A stretch of DNA of 64,000 bases, from NCBI RefSeq assembly GCF_001547525.1, contig NZ_CM003768.1, positions 2,480,001 through 2,544,000 of the forward strand. Direction: 5' to 3'. The position numbers were made by a program, and so were the translations under genes. This DNA is from Burkholderia anthina. GTDB lineage: Bacteria; Pseudomonadota; Gammaproteobacteria; Burkholderiales; Burkholderiaceae. Under the pieces are notes generated by a model that was not told where the DNA came from, did no database searches, and saw only the letters and a program-made list of their open reading frames with translations. Of the stretch, positions 21,322 through 30,709 are shown in pieces. Position 1 is the first letter of the stretch. The number at the start of each line of letters is the position of its first letter.

Positions 21322-22935
21322 ATGTCGAACACCATGACTTACCGCCAGTCCGAACTGCTGCTGAAACGCCTCGACGCGCTGAGCTCGGGCCCGACGCGGC
21401 AGCATCTGCCCGACGGCCTGCGCGGCATCGAAAAGGAAAGCCTGCGCGTGACGCGCGACGGGATGATCGCATTCACGCCGCATCCGCGCGCCCTCGGTTC
21501 GGCGCTCACGCATCCGGCGCTGACGACCGACTATTCCGAAGCGCTGATCGAACTGATCACGCCCGCGGAGCGCGACGCCGCGCTCACGCTCGAACGCCTC
21601 GACGATCTGCATCGCTACGTGTATGCGTCGCTCGGTGACGAGCTGCTGTGGAACGACTCGATGCCGGGCCTGCTGCCGGCCGACGACCAGATCCCGATCG
21701 CCGACTACGGCACGTCGAACATCGGTCGCCTGAAGACGGTGTACCGGCGCGGGCTCGCGTATCGCTACGGCCGCACGATGCAGTGCATCGCCGGCATCCA
21801 CTACAACTACTCGCTGCACGAGGAAGTGTGGCGGCGCCTGCATGCGGAAGAGGAATCGACGGCGACGCTCGTCGATTACCAGTCGGAACGCTATCTCGCG
21901 CAGATCCGCAACTTCCGCCGCCGCAGCTGGCTGCTGATGTACCTGTTCGGCGCGTCGCCGGTGCTCGACACGAAATTCCTGCGCGGCAAGCCGCACAAGC
22001 TCGACACGTTCGACGCCGATACGCTGTACCGGCCGTATGCGACGAGCCTGCGGATGAGCGATCTCGGCTACTCGAACACGACGGCCCAGGCCGCGCTGCA
22101 CGTCGACTACAACACGCTGCCCGGCTATCTCGACGCGCTGTCGAAGGCCGTGAGCGAGCCGTATCCCGCGTACGAGGCGATCGGCACGCATCGCGACGGC
22201 GAGTGGATCCAGATCAACACGAACGTGCTGCAGATCGAGAACGAGTTCTACTCGACGATCCGGCCGAAGCGCGTCACGTATTCGGGCGAGCGGCCGTTGC
22301 ATGCGCTCGCGTCGCGCGGCGTGCAGTACATCGAAGTGCGCTGCCTCGACATCGATCCGTTCGAACCGACCGGCATCGCGCTGGAGACCGCGCGCTTCAT
22401 CGATGCGTTCCTGCTCGCGTGCGCGCTCGACGAAAGCGCGCCGCTCGACTGCGACGCATACAAGGAAGCGAACGCGAACTTCGGCAGCGTGACGCTGGAC
22501 GGCCGCAAGCCGGGGCTCACGCTGACGCGCGACGGCCAGTCGATCACGCTGCAGCAGTGGGCCGACGAGCTGATGGGCGATATCGAGATCGTCGGCCGAC
22601 GTCTGGACGAAATCCGCGGCGGCGACGCGCATGCGCGCGCGATTGCCGCGCAGCGCGAGAAGCTCGCCGATCCGGAGCGCACGCCGTCCGCGCGCGTGCT
22701 GCGCACGATGCGCGAGAACGGCCAGTCGTTCCTCGCGTTCGCGCTCGCGCAGAGCGAAGCGCATGCCGCGCATTTCCGCGCGCGCCCGCCGTCGGCCGAG
22801 ACGCTGCGCACCGAGCAGGCGCTCGCCGCGAAGTCGCTCGCCGAGCAGGCCGAGCTCGAAGCGAAGGAGGCCGGATCGTTCGACGCATTCGTCGCCGCCT
22901 ATCGCGCCTATACGCTGAACCGCTTCAGCGTGTGA
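21322..22935 (+). CDS. gshA: Glutamate-cysteine ligase
   Basis: GshA joins glutamate and cysteine in the first, rate-limiting step of glutathione synthesis, using ATP. The 537-aa sequence follows the gamma-proteobacterial (type 1) family: RGIEKESLRVT with the conserved glutamates, TTDYSEALIELITP, YGTSNIGRLKTVYRRGLAYRYG, QCIAGIHYNYS, and YIEVRCLDIDPFEP. The length agrees with E. coli GshA (518 aa). It is a monocistronic gene; gshB is not in the window. Confidence 0.95.
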   Translation: MSNTMTYRQSELLLKRLDALSSGPTRQHLPDGLRGIEKESLRVTRDGMIAFTPHPRALGSALTHPALTTDYSEALIELITPAERDAALTLERLDDLHRYVYASLGDELLWNDSMPGLLPADDQIPIADYGTSNIGRLKTVYRRGLAYRYGRTMQCIAGIHYNYSLHEEVWRRLHAEEESTATLVDYQSERYLAQIRNFRRRSWLLMYLFGASPVLDTKFLRGKPHKLDTFDADTLYRPYATSLRMSDLGYSNTTAQAALHVDYNTLPGYLDALSKAVSEPYPAYEAIGTHRDGEWIQINTNVLQIENEFYSTIRPKRVTYSGERPLHALASRGVQYIEVRCLDIDPFEPTGIALETARFIDAFLLACALDESAPLDCDAYKEANANFGSVTLDGRKPGLTLTRDGQSITLQQWADELMGDIEIVGRRLDEIRGGDAHARAIAAQREKLADPERTPSARVLRTMRENGQSFLAFALAQSEAHAAHFRARPPSAETLRTEQALAAKSLAEQAELEAKEAGSFDAFVAAYRAYTLNRFSV

Positions 22936-23007
22936 CGATCGCGCACGCGGCCGGCGCAGAATGCTGCGCCACGCCGCGATGCGACGGCCATCCGGTTCCA
23001 TCGGTGA

Positions 23008-23325
23008 TCAGTGATGGGCGTACGTGCCGCGATCGACCACGTGCGGCAGCGCCGGCTTGCCCGATTCCGTGCGGGCCCGGGCAGCGCCGCCGTAACCGGC
23101 AGCGTCGCCTTCACCGCGCGCCTGCGCGGCACACTGCATGATCGCCTGCATGTTGCCCGGAAAGTCGGGACTGCTTGCGAGGCTCGTCCGGTAGCCGGCG
23201 GCCTGCAACGCCACGAGTTCCTGGCGGACCTGCGCGCGCGTGAGCGTCGACGCGGCTTGCGCGTGAGCGGCGAACGCCGCGCCGATCAGCACGAATGCGC
23301 ATGCCGCGTGTTTCATCGTCTTCAT
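23008..23325 (-). CDS. DUF4148 domain exported protein
   Basis: This 105-aa protein carries a signal peptide (MKTMKHAACAFVLIGAAFAAHAQA), and the mature part opens with TLTRAQVRQELVALQAAGY, the hallmark of DUF4148. That family of small exported proteins is very abundant in Burkholderia and of unknown function. The conserved helix is followed by a Gly/Ala-rich linker. ATG codons at 23325 and 23316 are both possible. It is divergent from the lactate permease gene. Confidence 0.85.
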   Translation of the reverse strand: MKTMKHAACAFVLIGAAFAAHAQAASTLTRAQVRQELVALQAAGYRTSLASSPDFPGNMQAIMQCAAQARGEGDAAGYGGAARARTESGKPALPHVVDRGTYAHH

Positions 23326-23743
23326 CGTGTGTGCTCCGTGAGGTTCCGGCGCCGCGCCATCGCCGGCGCGGCCGGAAACGATGCAGCCAGTCTAGGCTTC
23401 GGATGCTCAACGAAACATCCTCGTAGCCGGCAGTCACCTTTCCCGGTCGCGCAACATTGCGGGCGCCGGTGAGTCGTCACGACGGGTTTCCTGTCGCACG
23501 CGACAGCGGCGCGCCATCTGCCGGCCATCGTGCGGCGGGCCGCCCGCATCGGCTCGCCCGCATCGGGCTTCTCCCCCTTGTACAAGCGTGCCGCGCCTCC
23601 TAACCTCTTTTAAGCGACCGATCGGTTGGCCGCGCAACGTCGTTGCGCATGCAAGCGCCCGATCGCGGCCGTGACTGCAGGACATCGCCTTGTACCGAAC
23701 CCGGCGCATCGACATGCGAATTCGGGTCGACTCTGGAGACACG
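23326..23743. promoter_or_regulatory. Upstream region of the lactate permease gene
   Basis: The 418-base gap has no gene. It contains the palindrome TTGTACAA (23578-23585), a form often bound by GntR-family regulators, and a GATCGGTTGG-rich segment just after. It probably carries the control region of the permease gene. Confidence 0.4.
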
Positions 23744-25384
23744 ATGAATCCCACCGACGCCCTACCGCCCGGCATCGTCTTCGCGCAACCGTTGACGCCC
23801 GTCGCCCACTCGCTGCTCCTGTCGTTTCTCGTCGCCGTGATCCCGATCGCGGTCGCGCTGATCGCGCTCGGCGTGCTGCGCCGCCCCGCGTGGCAGGCAT
23901 CGCTCGCGGGGCTCGTCGCGGGCCTCGCGGTCGCGATCGGCGCGTGGGGGATGCCGGCCGGCCTCGCGTTCAACGCGGTCGGCGCCGGCATGGCGCTCGC
24001 GGTCGTGCCGGTGATGTGGATCGTCTTCAACGCGCTGCTGCTGTACAACATCGCGGTGAAGTCGGGTCGCTTCGATCAGTTCCGGCAGTGGATGCTCGAT
24101 AACCTGCCCGACGACCGCCGCCTCGTGCTGCTCGTCGTCGCGTTCTCGTTCGGCTGTCTGCTCGAAGGGATTTCCGGCTTCGGCACGCCGGTCGCGATCA
24201 CGAGCGCGCTCCTGATCGCGCTCGGTTTCCCCGCGCTCGAAGCGCTTACCTATACGCTGCTGTTCAACACGGCGCCGGTCGCGTTCGGCGCGCTCGGCGT
24301 GCCGATCACCGTGCTCGGCGCGGTCACGTCGCTGCCGCCCGCGACGCTCGCGCAGATGGTCGGCCGCCAGTTGCCGTTCTTCGCGCTGCTGCTGCCGTTC
24401 TACGTGGTCGGCGCGTATGGCGGGCTGCGCTCGATCTCGAAGCTGTGGCCGGCGCTGCTCGTATCCGGCGGCAGTTTCGCGCTCGCGCAGTTCGTCACGT
24501 CGAACTACCTCGGCTATCAGCTCACCGACGTGCTGTCGTCGCTCTCGTCGCTGATCGTGACGATCGGCTTCCTGCAGGTGTGGAAGCCGCAGCCCGATCC
24601 GCAATACGCGCTCGCGCGCAGCGTGCCGGCCGCCGCCGGCGCCGCGCGCGCGAGCTTCGGCGGCTGGCTGCCGTGGCTCGTCGTGTCGGTGGTCGTGATC
24701 GTGTGGGTGCACGCGAACATCGCGGCGATCGGCGACGTGAAGATCAAGTGGCCGGGCCTGCACAACGCCGTGTACGTGTCGCTGTACCACAAGCCGTATG
24801 CGGCGATCTGGGACTTCCAGCCGCTCGGCACCGGCACCGCGATCCTCGTGTCGGCGATCATCACGGCCGCGCTGACGCGCACCGGCCCGGGTGCGTTCGT
24901 CGAATGCGTGGTGAAGACGTGGCGGCAAACGTGGATCGCGATCGTCACGGTGATGATGATCGTGGGGCTCGCGTACCTGCTGAACTACTCGGGCATCAGC
25001 TACACGCTCGGTACCGGCGTCGCGTCGACGGGCGCGCTGTTCCCGCTGGTGTCCGCGTCGCTCGGCTGGATCGCCGTGTTCCTGTCCGGCAGCGACACGT
25101 CGGGCAACGCGCTGTTCGGCAACCTGCAGGTCGTCGCTGCGCGGCAGCTCGGCCTCGATCCGGTGCTGATGGCGGCGACCAACTCGTCGGGCGGCGTGAT
25201 GGGCAAGATGATCTCGCCGCAGAACATCGCGACGGGTGTGTCGACGACGGACCTGAAAGGGCAGGAGGGCGTCGTGTTCGCCCGCACCTTCTGGCACAGC
25301 GTGATTCTCACGCTGTTGCTCGGCGTGCTGGTGTTCCTGCAGCAGCATGTGTTGACGTGGATGATTCCGGCGCTGCCGAAGTGA
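23744..25384 (+). CDS. lldP: L-lactate permease
   Basis: LldP/LctP is an inner-membrane symporter that imports L-lactate with protons. The 546-aa protein has about 12-13 hydrophobic helices and family motifs: LLEGISGFGTPVAITSALLIALGF, LFNTAPVAFGALGVPITVLG, VFLSGSDTSGNALFGNLQVVAA and GGVMGKMISPQNIATG. GGAGAC stands upstream of the ATG at 23744. It is followed by a GntR-family gene on the same strand; lactate dehydrogenase genes are not in the window, so regulation by that neighbour is only possible. Confidence 0.93.
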   Translation: MNPTDALPPGIVFAQPLTPVAHSLLLSFLVAVIPIAVALIALGVLRRPAWQASLAGLVAGLAVAIGAWGMPAGLAFNAVGAGMALAVVPVMWIVFNALLLYNIAVKSGRFDQFRQWMLDNLPDDRRLVLLVVAFSFGCLLEGISGFGTPVAITSALLIALGFPALEALTYTLLFNTAPVAFGALGVPITVLGAVTSLPPATLAQMVGRQLPFFALLLPFYVVGAYGGLRSISKLWPALLVSGGSFALAQFVTSNYLGYQLTDVLSSLSSLIVTIGFLQVWKPQPDPQYALARSVPAAAGAARASFGGWLPWLVVSVVVIVWVHANIAAIGDVKIKWPGLHNAVYVSLYHKPYAAIWDFQPLGTGTAILVSAIITAALTRTGPGAFVECVVKTWRQTWIAIVTVMMIVGLAYLLNYSGISYTLGTGVASTGALFPLVSASLGWIAVFLSGSDTSGNALFGNLQVVAARQLGLDPVLMAATNSSGGVMGKMISPQNIATGVSTTDLKGQEGVVFARTFWHSVILTLLLGVLVFLQQHVLTWMIPALPK

Positions 25385-25675
25385 CGCACGGCGCCGCCGC
25401 AGAAGGAAGGCACGAGGAAAACAACGAGGGAAGGCGCGGGAAAAGCGCCACGTAGCGTGCGGAAAACGGCGAGCGCGCGGCGGCTCGGCGCGCGTTCGCC
25501 CGCCGCGTGCCGCACGGCCGAGGCGTGCCGGTTGCAGGTTGGTTGCGCTCCGGCGCGCAGGATGGGATTTTGGCGACTGAAAACTGTGGACAATATGCCG
25601 GGGCGACGGTATACAACGATCATTCGCCGATACGGCGCCCCCGTTTTCACCGACAGCTCCGCCGCCTGCCCGACC

Positions 25676-26401
25676 ATGACTGCCCCGAACGCGCTCAGCG
25701 CCATCGAACTCCTGCAAAGCCAGTCGCTCGCGATGATCGTTCAGGACATGCTCGAGCGCGCGATCGTCTCCGGCGAATACGCGCCCGGCGAAAAGCTCAA
25801 CGAAGTCGATATCGCGACGAAGCTGAACGTGTCGCGCGGCCCGGTGCGCGAAGCGTTCCGCGCGCTCGAACAGGCCGGCCTGCTGCGCAACGAGAAGAAC
25901 CGCGGCGTGACCGTGCGCGTCGTGCCGCTGCGCGAGGCCGAGGAGATCTACGAAGTGCGCGCGATGCTCGACGAGTCGGTCGCGCGCGCGCTCGCGAAGC
26001 GCATCTCGCCCGACACGCTGAAGGTGCTGAAGGGCATCATTCAGTCGATGAAGGACGCCGCGAAGGCGCACGACGTCACGCGTTATACCGAGCTGAACGT
26101 GCAGTTTCACGACGCGATGGTCGTCGGCGTCGGCAATACGCATCTCGTCGATACCTACCGGCGGCTCGTGCGCCAGCTCGGCCTGCTGCGCCAGGCGGCG
26201 ATCGAGGCCGAGGAGGATGCGATCGCGGTGTCGGCGGCCGAGCACGACAGGATCGTCCAGGCGCTCGCGGCCGGCGACGAGGAAAAGGCCGTCGCGCTCG
26301 TGCGCGAGCACGTCGCGCATGGTCTCGCACGGATGCGCCGCATGCATGAGCAGGGGTTGCCCGCGACGGGCAAGGCGGTGCGGGAGAAGGCGGGCGCGTG
26401 A
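25676..26401 (+). CDS. GntR/FadR-family regulator, phosphonate-utilisation type
   Basis: This 241-aa protein has an N-terminal winged HTH (residues ~15-80: EKLNEVDIATKLNVSRGPVREAFRALEQAGLLRNEKNRGVTV) and a C-terminal FCD ligand domain with the metal-binding pattern Asp/His (ELNVQFHDAMVVG ... EHDRIVQAL). The opening, ALSAIELLQSQSLAMIVQDMLERAI, resembles the Burkholderia-type phosphonate-utilisation regulator (PhnR) as I remember it, and the phosphonate genes begin 1.2 kb downstream. It may instead serve the lactate permease gene just upstream. A GTATAC palindrome at 25609-25614 before the gene is a candidate operator. The ATG at 25676 is the conserved start. Confidence 0.85.
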   Translation: MTAPNALSAIELLQSQSLAMIVQDMLERAIVSGEYAPGEKLNEVDIATKLNVSRGPVREAFRALEQAGLLRNEKNRGVTVRVVPLREAEEIYEVRAMLDESVARALAKRISPDTLKVLKGIIQSMKDAAKAHDVTRYTELNVQFHDAMVVGVGNTHLVDTYRRLVRQLGLLRQAAIEAEEDAIAVSAAEHDRIVQALAAGDEEKAVALVREHVAHGLARMRRMHEQGLPATGKAVREKAGA

Positions 26402-26542
26402 ATTGCCGCGTTGGCGGTTACCGCACGGTGACGCGGCGCGGAGTGGGTGCGCATCGCCCGCTTGCATGGCAGAGCGCTGAAGGCGCGCGCTCCGCGGGAC
26501 ATTGATGATATTCGTTCGAATGCGGGGATCGCTCGCCGCCGA

Positions 26543-26815
26543 TCATTGGCCGCGCTGCTTATCAAAGAAGTCGTCGAGCACCCAACCCGTTCCGGATTCG
26601 CAGCGCACTTGCGTGTACGCGTAAATCTTCGCAGCCCGATCCGCCACCGGGACGCAGGATTCGCCTTTCCTGACCGTGAAGATCGGATGCGTTCTGTCGT
26701 CGTTTGGCTCGGCGAAGGCCGGCATGTCACGAAGTGCCGCCCATTTCTCGTCTTTATATTTCGAGCACGCACCGATCATCATCGTGAGCGCGACAAGTAG
26801 CAGCAGGCGTGTCAT
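26543..26815 (-). CDS. Small lipoprotein, possible immunity protein
   Basis: This 90-aa protein begins MTRLLLLVALTMMIGAC, a lipoprotein signal with lipobox IGAC. The mature domain, with paired cysteines (GESCVPVADRA and QVRCESGTGWVLDDFF), resembles a bacterial SH3-like fold. Its ATG overlaps the stop of the preceding gene in an ATGA, so the two are translationally coupled. An envelope-anchored protein encoded directly after a putative cell-wall hydrolase fits an immunity role; that is inference. The DNA is AT-richer than the chromosome. Confidence 0.65.
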   Translation of the reverse strand: MTRLLLLVALTMMIGACSKYKDEKWAALRDMPAFAEPNDDRTHPIFTVRKGESCVPVADRAAKIYAYTQVRCESGTGWVLDDFFDKQRGQ

Positions 26816-27258
26816 TTTTTCGGATACCGTCGGATTCCAATCAGGCGTTTCGAATGGCGCAGACCGGTCATCAAATCCGCAGGCGCTATGATACTCGGGA
26901 GTTGCCATCTCGGGTCGTGAGCCAGAATTCCCGCTTTGCCAAGTACTTCGGCTATGTTCGAGGAGCAATTGTTGTCGATGAGAGCGTATGGTTTGTTTTC
27001 GTGTAGCCGGCGTTTTATCTCGGAAACGATGATCCTTTTCTCATCCCTGGATGTATGAAGGAGATAGCCGATCGTATCGCGTTGCATCTTGGTCTGCTGG
27101 CGATTTAAGTAGTTCAGGATGTTATCTACGTCCCATCCCGGGTGCGCTCGGCCATATACGACCCCATCGACTGCAATCGCGACATGTCCGAACCGGGACC
27201 CTCTCGAGACGGATCGGGAATCGCTAATCAAGATTTCAATGGTTGTTGATGAGTGCAT
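26812..27258 (-). CDS. Putative permuted papain-fold (NlpC/P60- or LRAT-like) hydrolase
   Basis: This 148-aa protein has a His-containing strand early (RFGHVAIAVDGVVYG, His25) and a Cys motif late (DNNCSSNIAEVLGKAGI, Cys98). That order and spacing are seen in circularly permuted papain-like amidases such as the LRAT and NlpC/P60 groups. It lacks a signal peptide, so if it acts on peptidoglycan it would need export, for example by a type VI system; no such genes are nearby. A consensus promoter lies at 27317-27345. Coding composition is markedly AT-rich for this chromosome, indicating transfer. It pairs with the downstream lipoprotein gene. Confidence 0.6.
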   Translation of the reverse strand: MHSSTTIEILISDSRSVSRGSRFGHVAIAVDGVVYGRAHPGWDVDNILNYLNRQQTKMQRDTIGYLLHTSRDEKRIIVSEIKRRLHENKPYALIDNNCSSNIAEVLGKAGILAHDPRWQLPSIIAPADLMTGLRHSKRLIGIRRYPKK

Positions 27259-27316
27259 GAAAGAAAAAGCGGGATTCTATTTGTCGGATCGTTTGAATCC
27301 TGTCATGCTGTTTTTG

Positions 27317-27345
27317 ATAATAAAATCGAGATAATGAAATGACAA
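27317..27345 (-). promoter_or_regulatory. Promoter of the AT-rich two-gene cassette
   Basis: On the minus strand TTGTCA (complement of 27340-27345) and TATTAT (complement of 27317-27322) are 17 bases apart, placing a start site near 27310. The gap 27259-27599 otherwise holds only a 9-codon frame (MTGFKRSDK) and AT-rich DNA. Confidence 0.65.
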
Positions 27346-27599
27346 AAATAAAGCGTATGGATTGGCGCGCCGTTTTATAAGTTTTATTTTAGCTGGGACA
27401 TGTCTTGTCGATGCGTGATTGTCCTCATGGGGGATTTTGCGTTTCGAAACAAAAGCGGCGCCTGGAATCGGACTTTTTCTATTAGCGGGATTTCCCCCCC
27501 TGTTGTTCGGTCGATGTGCGGATTCGACAGAGGCTGGCGACATGATGGTGCCGGCGAGCCGCCGGCCTCTCCCGTTCCTCGCCGCATTCGCCCCGCCCT

Positions 27600-28988
27600 T
27601 TACGCCTTGTCCGCCTTCCCCGCCGCACTCGCCAACTTCGCGAGCCACGTATCGACGACCGACGGCTGCCGGTTCTCGTCTTCCGCGCGCTCCTTGCGGC
27701 GGATCGCATTGCGCACGACATGCGCGCCGACATAGCGAATCGGCTCCGGCGGAAACTGGCCGAGCGGGCCACGCACGAGCGGGCTGCGCGTCCACGCGTT
27801 GTCGAGGCCGAGCACGAGCGACGACAGGATCTGCCCGCCCATGTAGGTCGGCCCGACGCCGTTGCCCGAATAGCCGAAGCCGTAGAACACGTTCGGCGCG
27901 TCGTCGAGACGGCCGAAGAACGGGAAGCCTGTTACCGAGCGGTCCGACGGCCCGTTCCAGCTTGCGGTGATCGGCACGCCCGCAAGCGACGGAAAAAATG
28001 CGCGCAGGCTCCGCGTGAGCTGCGCCTCGTACGGCGAGCGCCGGTCGAACACGGGCGCGATGCGGCTGCGCCACGAGAACGTGTTGCCGCCCTTGCCGAG
28101 CATCAGCCGCCCGTCGGCCGTCGTGCGGTAGTAGTAGACGAAGATCCGCGAATCGAGCACCGACACGCCGTCCACGAGCCCCGTCTGCGCCAGCAACGCC
28201 GGGCATTTCTCGGTGATGACCATATCGCTCGACACGACCGCGATCGTGCGTTCGAACTGCGGGAAGCGGCTCGCCATCCACGCGTTGATCGCGAAGACCA
28301 GCTTGCCTGCGTGCACGCTGCCGGACGGCGTCTGCACGACGGCCGGCTGCCCTGGCGTGAAGTCGACGAGCGGCGTGCGCTCGTATATCCGTATGCCCAT
28401 ATCGAGCGCGACGCGGCGCAGGCCGCGCACGAGCTTGCCGGGATGCACGGTCGCGGCGATCGGCGAGTACACGCCGTCGAGATTGCGTGCGGAGCCCGAG
28501 CGGCGCGCGACTTCGGCGGGGGGCAGATGTTCGTAGCTGTGGATGCCGCACGCGGCGAGCGCGTCGAGCACCGGCGCGAGCGTGCCGACCTGCGCGCGCG
28601 ACGTCGCGGTGTACAGCGTGCCGTCGAGCCGCAGGTCCGCATCGATGCCGTGCGCGCGGCAGAAGTCGGCGATGTGCTGGACGGCCGCTTCCGACGCCCT
28701 CACGAGCCGGATCGCCTCGGCTTCGCCGAACAGGCGCCGCAGCGTCAGGAATTTCGCCGACCACGTGAGCAGGCAGCCGCCGTTGCGGCCGCTCGCGCCG
28801 GCGCCGCACAGGTCGGCCTCGAGGATCGCGATGTCGAGCGCGGGGTTGTGCTGCTTCGCCTGGATCGCGGTCCAGAGGCCCGTGAAGCCGCCGCCGACGA
28901 TGCACACGTCGGCCCGCGTCGCACCTTGCAGCGCGGGGGCGAGATCGCCGTCGTTGAACAGCGCTTGTTCGATCCAGAAGGGGCGCAT
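27600..28988 (-). CDS. FAD-dependent aminophosphonate oxidoreductase
   Basis: This 462-aa enzyme of the DadA/glycine-oxidase superfamily has an N-terminal dinucleotide-binding motif, VCIVGGGFTGLWTAIQAK, ASGRNGGCLLTW nearby, and a C-terminal FAD segment, FYGFGYSGNGVGPTYMGGQ. It fits the subfamily found in phosphonate loci, whose members oxidise 2-aminoethylphosphonate or its N-methyl form to phosphonoacetaldehyde. Here it is divergent from the hydrolase and dehydrogenase genes that complete that pathway, supporting that role. It may replace the transaminase PhnW, of which only a remnant survives just upstream. Confidence 0.85.
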   Translation of the reverse strand: MRPFWIEQALFNDGDLAPALQGATRADVCIVGGGFTGLWTAIQAKQHNPALDIAILEADLCGAGASGRNGGCLLTWSAKFLTLRRLFGEAEAIRLVRASEAAVQHIADFCRAHGIDADLRLDGTLYTATSRAQVGTLAPVLDALAACGIHSYEHLPPAEVARRSGSARNLDGVYSPIAATVHPGKLVRGLRRVALDMGIRIYERTPLVDFTPGQPAVVQTPSGSVHAGKLVFAINAWMASRFPQFERTIAVVSSDMVITEKCPALLAQTGLVDGVSVLDSRIFVYYYRTTADGRLMLGKGGNTFSWRSRIAPVFDRRSPYEAQLTRSLRAFFPSLAGVPITASWNGPSDRSVTGFPFFGRLDDAPNVFYGFGYSGNGVGPTYMGGQILSSLVLGLDNAWTRSPLVRGPLGQFPPEPIRYVGAHVVRNAIRRKERAEDENRQPSVVDTWLAKLASAAGKADKA

Positions 28989-29078
28989 CGGAGCATTCGT
29001 CGATAAAGGGCCGTGCGGCGCACAGCCGGAAAAACGGACGGCCGCATGCGTATGCGGCCGGTACGTCGCGTCACATCG

Positions 29079-29267
29079 TCATGCAGCCGCTTCGGCCGAT
29101 AGGCGGCTGCGGCGCACATCCATCGCCTTCAGCGTGTCGGCGATCGCCGCGACAGTGCGCGGAATCCCGGCTTCGCCGACGCGACCGATGCAGCCGACGC
29201 GGAACGTCTGCACTTCGGTCCGCTTGCCCGGATACGGAATGTAGTCGCCCTTTTTGACCTCCTGATA
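29079..29267 (-). pseudogene. Remnant of 2-aminoethylphosphonate-pyruvate transaminase (phnW)
   Basis: The last 62 codons read like the C terminus of PhnW: a YQEVKK segment, then YPGKRTEVQTFRVGCIGRVG, IPRTVAAIADTLKAMDVR and a stop at 29079. The expected ~300 upstream residues, including the PLP lysine, are absent. Sequence 5' of 29267 is unrelated and soon becomes the promoter region of phnA. This is a truncated leftover, not a working gene. Confidence 0.7.
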
Positions 29268-29332
29268 ACACCGCTTGCAGTCGTCATTCGGATCGTCCGG
29301 GCGCCATCGCGTTGCTTCCTGCTTTTTGCATG

Positions 29333-30680
<1,348 letters not shown>

Positions 30681-30709
30681 TGCACGCGCATCCTTGGGGA
30701 GATACAGGC

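Noticed and set aside
27277..28905. Alternative minus-strand frame inside the FAD oxidoreductase
   Set aside because: Out of frame with the oxidoreductase, which has the FAD-binding motif; Arg-rich shadow translation.
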